DNA of 64,000 nucleotides from Onstottus_B arcticum (GCA_038040485.1 JBBPIE010000015.1:62001-126000); one strand, 5' to 3'; shown: positions 15,323-24,241, counted from the stretch's first letter. The notes: generated by a model not told the origin, from the sequence alone. Numbers and translations are program-made.

Positions 15323-16588
15323 ATGGCAAAACTCACAGTTGGCATACTCGGGCTGGGTACAGTCGGAACCGGAGTCGCGAAACTGCTCGGCACCGATCCG
15401 CGCTTTCGCGTCAAGTGGGTCGCGGTGCGCGACAAATCCAAGCCGCGCGACGCCGATCTGAGCGCGATCCGAGTGACCGATCAGCCTGCGGAAGTTGTGA
15501 ACGATCCCGAGACCGAGATAATCATTGAAGTCGCCGGCGGCGTCGGTCCCATTTTCGAGTGGATCAAGCAGGCGATCTCGAACGGCAAGCACGTGGTCAC
15601 CGCCAACAAAGAGATGATCGCCCGGCACGGCTCTGAGATTTTCGAACTTGCGCATCGAAACAACGTCACGGTTTTGTTTGAGGCTGCGGTCGGCGGCGGC
15701 ATCCCGCTCATATCGACGCTTCAACGGGGACTTCAGGCTAACGAAATCAGCAGCGTAGCCGGAATTCTGAACGGCACGACGAACTATATTCTGACCGCGA
15801 TGCAGGAGCGTGGTCAGAGCTTCGATGACGCGCTTGCGGATGCGCAGCGCCTGGGGTTCGCGGAGGCCGATCCGGTTAACGACGTCGAAGGCTTCGACGT
15901 GGCCTGCAAGATCACAATTCTCGCGTCGCTCGCGTTTGGGCGCTTTGTTGACGTCACGGCCGTCTACCGCCAGGGCATCACTCAGATTTCCGCGATGGAC
16001 ATTTCGATCGCGCGTGAGTTCGGATATCGAATCAAGCTGATCGGGCTGGCGCGTCGAGGAGAGGCCTGCCTGGACGTGCGCGCTCACCCGATGCTTGTGC
16101 CGATTCACCATCTGCTGGCTTCAGTCGAAGGAGCCAACAACGCAATCTTTATCAGCGGCAGCGCGGTCGGTGAAGTGATGCTGGTGGGTCCGGGCGCCGG
16201 CCAGATGCCCACCGCAAGCGCGGTCGTCGGCGATCTGATAAACCTCGCAAGCGCGCTCAAGCTGCCTGACTTCGCACCTTATTTTCATCCGGCGATCGAA
16301 GCTGGAGAAGCGCCGCTGTGTCCGGTCGCAGACGCCGAGAGCGCGTTCTATATCCGGCTCGAGACCGAAGACTCACCCGGCGTGATCGGTAACATCGGGC
16401 ACGCGCTTGGCGTGCATCAAGTGAGCCTGCACAGCTTGCTTCAGCGAGGAGTTGATGCCGAGGGATCGGCGACCATCATTCTTCTGACTCATAAGTGTGC
16501 CGAGAGAAACCTGCTCGGCGCGCTGATGGAGATCGAAGGACAGGTGACAACCCGGCGAATCGCCATCGTCCTGCGCGTGTTCGAATGA
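15323..16588 (+). CDS. hom: Homoserine dehydrogenase
   Basis: Reduces aspartate semialdehyde to homoserine with NAD(P)H, feeding threonine and methionine. The 421-residue protein has the Rossmann GILGLGTVGTGVAKLL at the N-terminus, VTANKEMIARHG, AAVGGGIPLIST, LNGTTNYIL, and the GFAEADPVNDVEGFD catalytic stretch. A C-terminal ACT domain (from about 345, EDSPGVIGNIGHALG) suggests threonine feedback. An upstream in-frame GTG at 15302 exists, but the ATG at 15323 is the family-like start. lysC follows in the same direction after a hairpin. Confidence 0.97.
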   Translation: MAKLTVGILGLGTVGTGVAKLLGTDPRFRVKWVAVRDKSKPRDADLSAIRVTDQPAEVVNDPETEIIIEVAGGVGPIFEWIKQAISNGKHVVTANKEMIARHGSEIFELAHRNNVTVLFEAAVGGGIPLISTLQRGLQANEISSVAGILNGTTNYILTAMQERGQSFDDALADAQRLGFAEADPVNDVEGFDVACKITILASLAFGRFVDVTAVYRQGITQISAMDISIAREFGYRIKLIGLARRGEACLDVRAHPMLVPIHHLLASVEGANNAIFISGSAVGEVMLVGPGAGQMPTASAVVGDLINLASALKLPDFAPYFHPAIEAGEAPLCPVADAESAFYIRLETEDSPGVIGNIGHALGVHQVSLHSLLQRGVDAEGSATIILLTHKCAERNLLGALMEIEGQVTTRRIAIVLRVFE

Positions 16589-16590
16589 GC

Positions 16591-16661
16591 TATCCACGAA
16601 TAACGCGAATCATCGCGAATGGTCAGGAGGCATTCGCGATGATTCGCGTTATTCGTGGATA
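16591..16661. repeat. Perfect 30-bp hairpin between hom and lysC
   Basis: Arms 16591-16620 and 16632-16661 are exact reverse complements with an 11-nt loop (16621-16631). The structure begins 2 nt after the hom stop and ends 15 nt before the lysC ATG. No U-run follows, so it is not a classical terminator. It could stall or stabilise mRNA between the two aspartate-pathway genes, or be a mobile palindrome. Sequence is unlike the other repeat families in the window. Confidence 0.85.
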
Positions 16662-16676
16662 CTTCTAGCCTCTACA

Positions 16677-17900
16677 ATGATCATACAGAAATTCGGCGGC
16701 ACTTCAGTCAAATCCGTGGCGAGGATCAAGAACGTCGCGAGCATCGTCGCGCGGGCGGCTCGCAACGATTCGGTTGTCGTCGTCGTCTCCGCAATGGGCG
16801 ATACAACCGACTACCTTGTGAAGCTAGCGAAACAGACAAACGGCACACCGCCTCGGCGAGAGCTTGACGCGCTGCTTGCCACTGGCGAGCAAATCTCAAT
16901 CGCGCTTCTGGCGATGGCGCTGAACGAACAAGGCGCTAGCGCTGTCTCGCTCACAGGCGCACAACTAGGCATAACCACCGAGAGCGTTCATACCGCCGCG
17001 CGAATCGTGGACATAAACACCGATCGCATTCGGCGCTGTCTCGACCACGGATCGATCGTCGTCGCGGCAGGGTTTCAGGGCGTAACGGAGGAGGGCGATA
17101 CGACAACGCTTGGCCGGGGCGGGTCGGACACGACCGCGGTAGCGCTAGCAGCGGCGCTTGACGCCTCGGCGTGCGACATCTTCACCGACGTTAGCGGAGT
17201 CTACACGGCTGATCCGAACATCGTGCCTTCAGCGCGGCTGATGAAACAGATCTCTTACGAAGAGATGCTCGAGATGGCGCGCGCCGGCTCACAGGTATTG
17301 CACCCGCGAGCAGTCGAGCTTGCGCGCAAACACAAGATCAAGGTTAGAGTCAGGAATACGTTCGACCCCGCGAACCCGGGGACGACCGTGACAGGAGCCG
17401 ACGAGATGGAAATCTACCGGCCAGTTAGCGGGGTGACGGTCGATCGCGATCAGGCGAGGCTGGCGATTCTGAAAGTGCCCGACAGGCCCGGCGTCGCAGG
17501 CGAAGTATTCGGCGCGCTCGCCCGCCGCCGCGTCAGTGTCGATATGATCATCCAGGCGTTTCACGAAGGCCGCTCGGTCAACGACATAACATTCACGATC
17601 AAACGCGGCGATCTGGAAAACGCACGAGCGGCCCTGGAAGAAGTTTCCGCGAGCGTCGGCGCCGAAGCGGTGCTTGCCGATGAAGACGTGGCCAAGGTCA
17701 GCATCATCGGGGCGAGCTTGATGGATCAGCCCGATGTTGCGGCCCGAATGTTCGCCGCGCTCGGCGAGGCCGGCGTCAACATCAAGATGATCTCGACCTC
17801 GGAGTTACGCATAAGCTGTGTTGTCAGCGACCGCGACGCCGAACGCGCAGTCAAGGTCGTGCACGATCTGTTTCACCTCGACGACGACAAACAAGTATGA
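16677..17900 (+). CDS. lysC: Aspartate kinase
   Basis: Phosphorylates aspartate, the entry step for lysine, threonine and methionine. The 407-residue single-domain enzyme opens with IIQKFGGTSVKS, then the VVVVSAMGDTTD, LLATGEQISIALLAMAL, GFQGVTEEGDTTTLGRGGSDTTA and FTDVSGVYTADPNIV motifs. Two C-terminal ACT repeats (from about 265, LKVPDRPGVAGEVFGAL and the later VSIIGASLMDQP...ISTSELRISCVV) mark a feedback-regulated class. No clear SD precedes the ATG at 16677. The end overlaps ppx by 4 nt. Confidence 0.97.
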   Translation: MIIQKFGGTSVKSVARIKNVASIVARAARNDSVVVVVSAMGDTTDYLVKLAKQTNGTPPRRELDALLATGEQISIALLAMALNEQGASAVSLTGAQLGITTESVHTAARIVDINTDRIRRCLDHGSIVVAAGFQGVTEEGDTTTLGRGGSDTTAVALAAALDASACDIFTDVSGVYTADPNIVPSARLMKQISYEEMLEMARAGSQVLHPRAVELARKHKIKVRVRNTFDPANPGTTVTGADEMEIYRPVSGVTVDRDQARLAILKVPDRPGVAGEVFGALARRRVSVDMIIQAFHEGRSVNDITFTIKRGDLENARAALEEVSASVGAEAVLADEDVAKVSIIGASLMDQPDVAARMFAALGEAGVNIKMISTSELRISCVVSDRDAERAVKVVHDLFHLDDDKQV

Positions 17901-19597
17901 AGCTCGCAGCGATAGATATCGGATCTAACTCGATCCACCTGGTCATCGTCCGCGCAGTCAAGGGGCAACACCCCGAGATCATCGATCGCGAAAAGGAGAT
18001 GGTCCGGCTGGGCGCTGGAAGTCTGCGTGAACACCTCCTATCGAAAGAAAGAGTTGACCGAGCGTTGATCACGCTTCGCCGCTACAAGCAGATGGCCGAA
18101 GCCAATCGCGTCGACCTGACCATTGCCACCGCGACTTCGGCCGTTCGCGAAGCGCACAACGCGGATGAATTCATCGAAGCAGTCCGCAAGGATATTGGCC
18201 TCGACGTGCAACTGCTTCCCGGCGTCGAGGAAGCCCGTTTGATAGCGCTGGCCGTCTCCGAAGTGACCGACTTCAACAACCGCCGCGCGCTTGTCATCGA
18301 CATCGGCGGCGGCTCGACCGAGTTCATTGTCACCGGCGGAAACGAGCCCGAGCTTTTGTACTCTGTGCGAATCGGCGCGGTGAGGCTTGCTGAGAAGTTC
18401 ATCACCACCGACCCAATCTCAGAACAGGAGCGCGAGCGGCTCGTAACGGGGATCAGGTCCGATCTGACACACGCGGTCTGGGAGATCAAGAACCGGGGTT
18501 ACGACTTCGTGATCGGGACTTCGGGCACGATCCTGAACATGGTCAGCGCCGCTGCTAGCTCTGAGCATCCGCATCGGGGTGAGGCGCTTGCCGATATCGA
18601 GCCGTTCAGCGAAACCGTCACGCTAGACCAAATCACCCGGCTGAACCGGCGGCTCGCTCGAATGGACGAGCGGCAACGCGGCCGAGTGCCGGGACTCGAA
18701 AAGGATCGCGCGGACATCATCATCGCCGGCGGGCTGCTGCTCGAATGCATAATGTCGGAGACCGGAGCACGCGAGATAACTAGCTGCGACTGGTCGCTTC
18801 GCGAGGGCGTGATCCTGAACTACGTGCGAAACCATCCCCTGTCGAGACTAGACCTCGGCGCGGACTCGGCGGCAGAACTCTCGCGCTCGAACGAGTCAAA
18901 GCTCGTCGACGTCGACGCCGACAACTCGTCGCTGGACGTGCGAGCGCGGTCGGTGCTGTCGGTCGCTCGCCGATACGACTACGACGCGCCGCACTCACAT
19001 CACGTAGCGCGTTTGGCTGCTCGCATATTCGACGACACTCACGAGCTTCACGGAATGCGCGAGGCCGAGAGAAAGTTGCTGGAGTATGCCGCGCTGCTTC
19101 ACGACATCGGCTACCACATCGCGCACAACAATCATCACCGGCACGCGCTCTACCTGATAAAGAACGCGGAGATGCCCGGCTTCACTGTCAACGAAATTGC
19201 GCTGATGGCGACTGCGGTTCGGTACCATCGAGGCTCGCTGCCTAAGAAAGGAATGGCGGCGCGGTCAAAACGAGAGCACGAAGACTACTTCGGGCTCGAG
19301 CGCTCGCAGCGTTCGACGCTTTTGAAGCTGGCATCGATTCTGCAAATCGCCGACGGGCTAGATCGTTCACACCATCAATTGGTGCGAGAAGTGAGATGCG
19401 AGTTGTCCGGCGCTCGCGTGACCTTCTATGTCGAGGCCGAAGGCGAATGTGATCTTGAGATGTGGTCTGCCGAACGCAAATCAAGCTGGTTCAGCGAAGT
19501 CTTCGAGGTCTCATCCCGCTTCGAGCGAGTTCAAGCCGAGTCGGTGGCGCCGGCGAAGGAAGCCACGGCGGATAAGGCGCCCGCTGACCCAAGATAA
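17897..19597 (+). CDS. ppx: Ppx/GppA exopolyphosphatase/pppGpp phosphatase with HD domain
   Basis: Hydrolyses polyphosphate and/or pppGpp. The 566-residue protein has the acetate-kinase/actin-like fold in its first 300 residues (AAIDIGSNSIHLVIV, TATSAVREAHN, VEEARLIALAV, VIDIGGGSTEF, GTSGTILNM). A C-terminal HD-type domain (about 370-500) has HSHHVARLAARIF and LLHDIGYHIAHNNHHRHA. Some members hydrolyse polyphosphate, others pppGpp; sequence alone does not choose. The start ATG at 17897 overlaps the lysC stop (ATGA), an unusual partner that links phosphate or alarmone turnover to amino acid synthesis. Confidence 0.93.
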   Translation: MKLAAIDIGSNSIHLVIVRAVKGQHPEIIDREKEMVRLGAGSLREHLLSKERVDRALITLRRYKQMAEANRVDLTIATATSAVREAHNADEFIEAVRKDIGLDVQLLPGVEEARLIALAVSEVTDFNNRRALVIDIGGGSTEFIVTGGNEPELLYSVRIGAVRLAEKFITTDPISEQERERLVTGIRSDLTHAVWEIKNRGYDFVIGTSGTILNMVSAAASSEHPHRGEALADIEPFSETVTLDQITRLNRRLARMDERQRGRVPGLEKDRADIIIAGGLLLECIMSETGAREITSCDWSLREGVILNYVRNHPLSRLDLGADSAAELSRSNESKLVDVDADNSSLDVRARSVLSVARRYDYDAPHSHHVARLAARIFDDTHELHGMREAERKLLEYAALLHDIGYHIAHNNHHRHALYLIKNAEMPGFTVNEIALMATAVRYHRGSLPKKGMAARSKREHEDYFGLERSQRSTLLKLASILQIADGLDRSHHQLVREVRCELSGARVTFYVEAEGECDLEMWSAERKSSWFSEVFEVSSRFERVQAESVAPAKEATADKAPADPR

Positions 19598-19703
19598 GGA
19601 GTTAAAGCAATAGGTTCGAAGCATCCACTCAGCATGCGTCTTGCCTCTCGGATTCTTCTTTCACTCTGGCCATCTAAATCTCTGTGAGCGCTGCGTCTAC
19701 GTG

Positions 19704-19732
19704 TTGACAGTTTCTGACTAACTGCATAACAT
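19704..19732 (+). promoter_or_regulatory. Putative sigma-70-type promoter of the MerR gene
   Basis: TTGACA (19704-19709), a 17-bp spacer, TAACAT (19727-19732). The -35 is perfect and the -10 matches four of six. Predicted start near 19739, 68 nt before the ATG at 19807, giving a leader long enough for control elements, though none is recognised. Confidence 0.6.
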
Positions 19733-19806
19733 AGGGGCGACATTGGCCGGAAAGCTAACGCAGACCGTGCTTTCAATCCATTCCCTTTGAAGCGGGGGCG
19801 CAAAAG

Positions 19807-20328
19807 ATGGAAACCTCTTCAAGAGTAATTCCGGAGAAGCTGTTCTTCAGGATCGGAGAAGTATGCGCGCTGATCAAAGTCCAGCCGCACGTGCTTCGCT
19901 ACTGGGAGACGGAGTTTCCCATGCTGGCGCCTCAGAAGAATCGCGCCGGCCAGCGCGTCTACCGGCGCAAGGACGTCGAGATGGTCTTCCGAATCCGCGA
20001 CCTGCTGTATGAAGAGAAGTTCACCATTGCGGGAGCTAAGAGGAAACTCCTTGATGACTCTCGCGCTGGTAGCTCTGGGAGATCAAAGCCGGCCGGCGAG
20101 CAACTGAGCATGGAGAGCACGCTCGGCGTTGAGGCGGCATCGCCGCCTGTGAACCCTCCTGTCAACGCAAAGCAGATTAGTTCACGCGGCACGCAACCCG
20201 TTGCGCCGCTTGATGACCAACCGGTCAGTCCACCGATAAGGCGCGTGCTGCGACTAATCAAACACGATTTGGAGGATTTATTGACAACCCTAAACTCGGA
20301 TGCTAGCATCGATGGTCGATCAACATAG
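19807..20328 (+). CDS. MerR-family transcriptional regulator
   Basis: A 173-residue protein with an N-terminal MerR winged helix (about 14-80): FRIGEVCALIKVQPHVLRYWE, LAPQKNRAGQRVYRRKDVEMV and LLYEEKFTIAGAKRKL are the canonical segments. The remaining C-terminal part is Ser/Pro-rich and low-complexity until a short helix near the end (VLRLIKHDLEDLLTTL), with no cysteines that would bind a metal, so the ligand is unknown. Paralogues of this architecture often sit beside tRNA-Pro in other bacteria. The tRNA promoter lies inside its last codons. Confidence 0.9.
   Translation: METSSRVIPEKLFFRIGEVCALIKVQPHVLRYWETEFPMLAPQKNRAGQRVYRRKDVEMVFRIRDLLYEEKFTIAGAKRKLLDDSRAGSSGRSKPAGEQLSMESTLGVEAASPPVNPPVNAKQISSRGTQPVAPLDDQPVSPPIRRVLRLIKHDLEDLLTTLNSDASIDGRST
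20281..20309 (+). promoter_or_regulatory. Putative promoter of tRNA-Pro, inside the MerR coding end
   Basis: TTGACA (20281-20286), a 17-bp spacer, TAGCAT (20304-20309); the tRNA 5' end is 38 nt further on. The perfect -35 and ideal spacing make it a likely independent promoter for the tRNA embedded in the upstream coding sequence. Confidence 0.6.
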
Positions 20329-20347
20329 CCCAACTCCTTCTATGTGA

Positions 20348-20421
20348 CGGGACGTGGCGCAGCCCGGTAGCGCGCTTCCTTGGGGTGGAAGAGGTCGCTG
20401 GTTCAAATCCAGTCGTCCCGA
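20348..20421 (+). tRNA. tRNA-Pro (anticodon GGG)
   Basis: Folds as a full cloverleaf: acceptor CGGGACG pairs with CGTCCCG (20414-20420), the D-arm is GCGC...GCGC with an AGCCCGGTA loop, the anticodon stem is CTTCC/GGAAG around loop TTGGGGT, which places GGG at positions 34-36, and the T-arm is GCTGG-TTCAAAT-CCAGT. The discriminator is A at 20421. CCA is not encoded. No additional tRNA or rRNA is visible in the window. Confidence 0.95.
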
Positions 20422-20550
20422 TTAGAATCCAGACCCAGGACGTAAGAGCCAAGAGCGAGACCCGAAGATCAACCCGGCGTTGATGCCTTAGGTCTTGACC
20501 TTCGAAGCTTCGTCCTGGGCTTTCTCGTTTCAAAACCGGCCCGTTCCGAT

Positions 20551-21318
20551 ATGCGCAAGATATTAGTCACCAACGATGACGGAATACACTCGCCGGGAAT
20601 CGTCGCGTTGGCCGAAGCTCTTACCGCAATCGGCGATGTGACCGTCGTAGCTCCCGCGCACGAAATGAGCGCGGCGTCCCGCTCGCTTACCCTCGCGCGT
20701 CCGCTGCGCGTCGATCGAATCGACGACCGGCACTTCGCGGTTGATGGAACTCCGGCCGACTGCGTCACGCTTGCGATGAACCTCATCTTTGCCGGCGGCG
20801 ACACACCCGTCATCGTAGTCTCCGGGATAAACAAGGGAGGCAATCTCGGCGAAGACGTGAGCTACTCGGGCACGGTGGCCGGCGCGCTCGAAGCTTCGGT
20901 TTACGGATTGCCCGGTATCGCGATCAGCCTGGTCCAAAGAGTCAACTTCGACTTCGAGCAGGCGGCCCGGTTTGCGGTTGAGGTTTCGCTGCGGGTGCTC
21001 GAAGACGGTTTGCCTCTTGGAACAGTGCTGAACGTGAACATACCTCCCGGCCCGGTTCAAGGGGTGCGAGTCACCCGTCAGGGAACAAAAATCATAAGAC
21101 CCAAAGTCATCACCGGAACCGACCCCCGCCAACGAAAGTACTACTGGATCGGCGAAGAATCGCTTACGTGGAACGAAGAGCTGGGCACCGATTACGAAGC
21201 GCTGGGTCAGGGATTTGTCTCGATCACGCCGCTTCGCAGCGATCTAACGGACGAACGCACCCTCGAACAAATGAAGTCAATGGGCTGGCACACCGCGCTT
21301 GAGCCTCTTTCACAATGA
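20551..21318 (+). CDS. surE: 5'/3'-nucleotidase SurE
   Basis: Metal-dependent nucleoside monophosphate phosphatase linked to stationary-phase survival. The 255-residue protein starts RKILVTNDDGIHSPGI, with metal ligands D9 and D10, followed by VVAPAHEMSAASRSLTL, VDGTPADCVTLA, VSGINKGGNLGEDVSYSGTVAGALEA and the C-terminal GFVSITPLRSDLTD. The ATG at 20551 starts the gene 130 nt after the tRNA. It overlaps pcm by 4 nt, the classical surE-pcm pairing. Confidence 0.97.
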   Translation: MRKILVTNDDGIHSPGIVALAEALTAIGDVTVVAPAHEMSAASRSLTLARPLRVDRIDDRHFAVDGTPADCVTLAMNLIFAGGDTPVIVVSGINKGGNLGEDVSYSGTVAGALEASVYGLPGIAISLVQRVNFDFEQAARFAVEVSLRVLEDGLPLGTVLNVNIPPGPVQGVRVTRQGTKIIRPKVITGTDPRQRKYYWIGEESLTWNEELGTDYEALGQGFVSITPLRSDLTDERTLEQMKSMGWHTALEPLSQ

Positions 21319-21992
21319 GATCCAACATTCCGCTCTCGACGTCTGCAAACGCCGACCTCTTTCAACCGCACCGCGCGCGCATGGTTGAGCTGTTGCGGCA
21401 CCGTGGCATCAAGGACGACCGCGTGCTCAAGGCCATGAGTGAGATCCCGCGCCATCTGTTTGTGCCCGAAGCCCTGGCGGCAAAAGCTTACGGTGACCAC
21501 GCGCTGCCGATCGGCGACATGCAAACCATATCTCAGCCATACATTGTCGCTCGCATGACAGAGCTTCTGGAGGCTGACGAGAACTCCACGGTGCTCGAGA
21601 TCGGCGCGGGGTCGGGATACCAGACCGCTGTGCTTTCAGCAGTGGCCGGGCGTGTCTTTGCCATCGAACGCATCAGCGACCTTGCGCGAAACGCGCAGCG
21701 AAATATCCGCCGCCTGGGATGTTTCAACGCCACGGTCAAATGGTTCGACGGCACGATCGGTTGGAGCGACCACGCGCCTTACGACGGCGTGCTGGTCGCT
21801 GCCGGCAGCCCCGAAATCCCGGAGCCGCTCATCAATCAACTGAGCATTGGCGGCAAGCTGGTCATTCCGATCGGAGACGCCGATCAGCAAGTCCTCGTCC
21901 GAATCATAAGAACAGAAAGCGGTATCATTCGCGAGGATCACGGTCTCTGCCAGTTTGTTAAGCTTATCGGACGGCACGGCTGGCCGAACTAG
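21315..21992 (+). CDS. pcm: Protein-L-isoaspartate O-methyltransferase
   Basis: Uses SAM to methylate isoaspartyl residues so that damaged proteins can be repaired. The 225 residues contain the family start region (RMVELLRHRGIKDDRVLKAM), PRHLFVPEALAAKAYGDHALPIG, QTISQPYIVARM, the SAM motif VLEIGAGSGYQTAVLSAV, and the C-terminal GGKLVIPIG. The ATG at 21315 overlaps the surE stop (ATGA). Normal length for the family. Confidence 0.97.
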   Translation: MRSNIPLSTSANADLFQPHRARMVELLRHRGIKDDRVLKAMSEIPRHLFVPEALAAKAYGDHALPIGDMQTISQPYIVARMTELLEADENSTVLEIGAGSGYQTAVLSAVAGRVFAIERISDLARNAQRNIRRLGCFNATVKWFDGTIGWSDHAPYDGVLVAAGSPEIPEPLINQLSIGGKLVIPIGDADQQVLVRIIRTESGIIREDHGLCQFVKLIGRHGWPN

Positions 21993-22020
21993 TCCTGATT
22001 TAACATGAAACTTGATGAAT

Positions 22021-22114
22021 ACCTGTATGGGCATCCCTCCGTGGACGCCCCTCGTCGGTAATCAAAGAGAGGGCACGCAACGAGGGGCGCCCACGGAGAG
22101 ACGCCCATACAGGT
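22021..22114. repeat. Family B inverted repeat, second copy
   Basis: Left arm about 22021-22056 (acctgtatgggcatccctcc...) and right arm about 22081-22114 (cgaggggcgcccacgg...) are near-complementary. Same family as 10792-10887, 33388-33480 and 52361-52453; the shared ends are cctgtatgggcg and the internal ctccgtgg. Confidence 0.8.
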
Positions 22115-22181
22115 CCATCACCATGGAGCATGGCTAAGCTACTAGTCGGGCGCGCCTGACCGCTCTGGCAATCAAACAATC

Positions 22182-22844
22182 ATGGAACTCATCAGCAAGC
22201 TCATCGACCTCTTCCTTCACCTGGACAGGCACCTGAACGAGATCATCGGTCAATACGGGGGCTGGACTTATCTGATCTTGTTTCTCATCGTTTTCTGTGA
22301 GACCGGGCTGGTCGTTACTCCGTTCTTGCCGGGCGACTCGTTGCTCTTCGCGGCTGGAGCTTTTGCGGGTCTGGGGTCGCTAAACGCAGTCTGGCTGTTC
22401 GTGCTCTTGTCGATCGCCGCGATTCTGGGCGACACAGTCAACTACTGGATGGGGCGTTGGGTCGGTCCAAAGATATTTAATCGCGAGAACGTTCGGTTTC
22501 TGAACAAGAAGCATCTCGAGCGGACGCACGCGTTCTATGAACGGTACGGCGGCAAGACGATCATCATCGCGCGCTTCATCCCGATCGTCAGGACGTTTGC
22601 CCCGTTTGTAGCGGGCATTGGAAACATGACCTACTGGCGGTTCATTGCTTATAACGTGATAGGCGGCGTGGTCTGGGTCGCGACATGCGTATTCGCCGGT
22701 TACTACTTTGGCAATCTGGAGATCGTCAAGAACAACTTCTCGCTCGTCATCATAGCGATCGTTCTTATTTCGGTGTTGCCCATGTTAGTCGAGTACATCC
22801 GCCATCGTGTGAATCGGTCGAGGGCCGAGGCAGAAACCAAATAG
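22182..22844 (+). CDS. DedA-family membrane protein (SNARE-associated/VTT domain)
   Basis: A 220-residue membrane protein of the DedA/Tvp38 family, implicated in lipid scrambling (undecaprenyl-phosphate and phosphatidylethanolamine translocation) and proton motive force homeostasis. Signature regions: FCETGLVVTPFLPGDSLL in the first re-entrant half, GRWVGPKIF, then FIPIVRTFAPFVAGIGNM and GGVVWVATCVFAGYY in the second. The number of membrane segments is normal. No obvious promoter; follows a family B repeat. Confidence 0.93.
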   Translation: MELISKLIDLFLHLDRHLNEIIGQYGGWTYLILFLIVFCETGLVVTPFLPGDSLLFAAGAFAGLGSLNAVWLFVLLSIAAILGDTVNYWMGRWVGPKIFNRENVRFLNKKHLERTHAFYERYGGKTIIIARFIPIVRTFAPFVAGIGNMTYWRFIAYNVIGGVVWVATCVFAGYYFGNLEIVKNNFSLVIIAIVLISVLPMLVEYIRHRVNRSRAEAETK

Positions 22845-22883
22845 AATTGGAACTCCGGGGGCCTCTCGAGGAGAATGCATCAT

Positions 22884-23327
22884 ATGCGGAAGATAGTCTT
22901 GTCGATCATTGTGTCGTTTCTTGCTTCGGTCTCCACCGTTGGACAGCAGCCCGCCGCTGCGCAGGAACCGAGCGTCAAACTCCCGCCGGCTCTGGCGCGA
23001 GTGTTGACCGACTACGAAGCCGCGTGGCGAAGCAAGGATGCCGCGGCCCTCGCGGGCTTGTTCGCCGAGGACGGGTTTGTGCTCCCGAATGGCCGGCCAC
23101 CGGTACGGGGCCGCGCCGCTGTACAGCAGTACTACACGGGTAAGGGCGGTCCGCTTGCTCTGCGCGCGATTGCGTTCGCAGCGGATGGCTCAGTGGGGTA
23201 CATCATCGGGGGATTCGCGCGGCAAGAAGGTGAGCCGGACATTGGAAAGTTCACACTGACGCTGCGCAAAGACCGCAGTGGTCGTTGGTTGATCATGTCG
23301 GATATGGATAGCTCGAACCAGCGCTAG
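22884..23327 (+). CDS. Exported NTF2-like protein (DUF4440/SgcJ family)
   Basis: A 147-residue protein with a Sec signal peptide (about 1-25, ending near AAAQ) and an NTF2-like fold: VLTDYEAAWRSKDAAALAGLFAEDGFVLPNG, then a beta-rich C-terminal half ending SGRWLIMSDMDSSN, as in SgcJ/EcaC and DUF4440 proteins. Function unknown; folds of this kind bind small molecules or act as ketosteroid isomerases. The start is the ATG at 22884 because GAGGAG (22868-22873) lies 10 nt upstream; the ATG at 22875 is too close to it. Confidence 0.82.
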   Translation: MRKIVLSIIVSFLASVSTVGQQPAAAQEPSVKLPPALARVLTDYEAAWRSKDAAALAGLFAEDGFVLPNGRPPVRGRAAVQQYYTGKGGPLALRAIAFAADGSVGYIIGGFARQEGEPDIGKFTLTLRKDRSGRWLIMSDMDSSNQR

Positions 23328-23434
23328 CAATTGGAGATTGCGTGGAGTTCGCCTTACACCCTTCACGATGTTAAGAGATCCAGCTTAGCCTGGCTGGTCA
23401 CGACTGCGCCGCCTAAACCTTGACCTTCGAACGC

Positions 23435-24241
23435 TCACCAACGTGGCACTGGAAACGGCGGGACTAACTTACCCGGGCGTTCGTCCTCGCGATAAAAGAC
23501 GCGCTCCAGGAAGAGTCCGGACGGAGGCGCAGTTACCGCGGCCACATCAAACGACCGGGCAGCCGAAGCTCGCCTGGAATCCGAGGTCAACAAGCTAACG
23601 AAACCGGCCACTTCGAGCTTTCCCCTCCCTACCTCGACAAGGGCTCCGACGATGCGCCGCACCATCTTCCAAAGAAAGTGCGACGCGCCGATCCGAAATA
23701 GAATAAGGTCTCCGGCCTGAACGATCTCGACCCGCTCAACCACGACGATGGTCGAGCGGTCGTCGTCCCGGCGCTCGCAGAAGCTCGCAAAATCGTGCCG
23801 GCCTGCGAGGCCCGCTGCCGCCTTGCTCATCGCCTCGACGTTCAGCGGGTCGCGCACCCACCACACAGACTTCTTCGCAAACGCCGTCCTTCTGGTCGAT
23901 ACCTGGTAGACGTAATAGCGGCCGTTCGCGTCTCGTCTCGGATCAAAGGTCGCACGCGTCTCTTCAACTTTGAGAACGTTGATGTCAGCGGGCAATCGGT
24001 CGTTCAAGGCGTACAGCAACTCTATGGGTCTCGCGCTGCGCGAAGCTTTCAAGCGGGCGACCTGCGCAAGCGCGTGCACTCCCGCGTCTGTTCGGCCGGC
24101 GCCTGCGAGCTCGACTCGCTCCTCGAAGAACTTTTCGGCTGCGCCGCGAAGCTCGCCCGCAACGGTCCGCGAGTTCTTCTGCTCCTGCCACCCGTAGTAG
24201 CGGGTACCGTCATACTCGATAGTCAGTTTCCAAACCGGCAA
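23435..24241 (-). CDS. truA: tRNA pseudouridine synthase A
   Basis: Isomerises uridines 38-40 of the tRNA anticodon arm. Contains the diagnostic IEYDGTRYYGWQ, the catalytic aspartate in AGAGRTDAGVHA, INVLKVEET, and FLWKMVRRIVGALVEVGRG. The frame is open to a GTG at 24271, but that has no SD. GAGAGG lies seven bases ahead of the TTG at 24241, which starts the protein with MPVWKLTIEYDG and gives 268 residues; TTG is my preferred start. Convergent with the NTF2-like gene. Confidence 0.95.
   Translation of the reverse strand: MPVWKLTIEYDGTRYYGWQEQKNSRTVAGELRGAAEKFFEERVELAGAGRTDAGVHALAQVARLKASRSARPIELLYALNDRLPADINVLKVEETRATFDPRRDANGRYYVYQVSTRRTAFAKKSVWWVRDPLNVEAMSKAAAGLAGRHDFASFCERRDDDRSTIVVVERVEIVQAGDLILFRIGASHFLWKMVRRIVGALVEVGRGKLEVAGFVSLLTSDSRRASAARSFDVAAVTAPPSGLFLERVFYREDERPGKLVPPFPVPRW

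Noticed and set aside
20303..20533. 76-codon open frame over tRNA-Pro (minus strand)
   Set aside because: Translation of the tRNA antisense gives the familiar spurious TGFEPATSST-type peptide.
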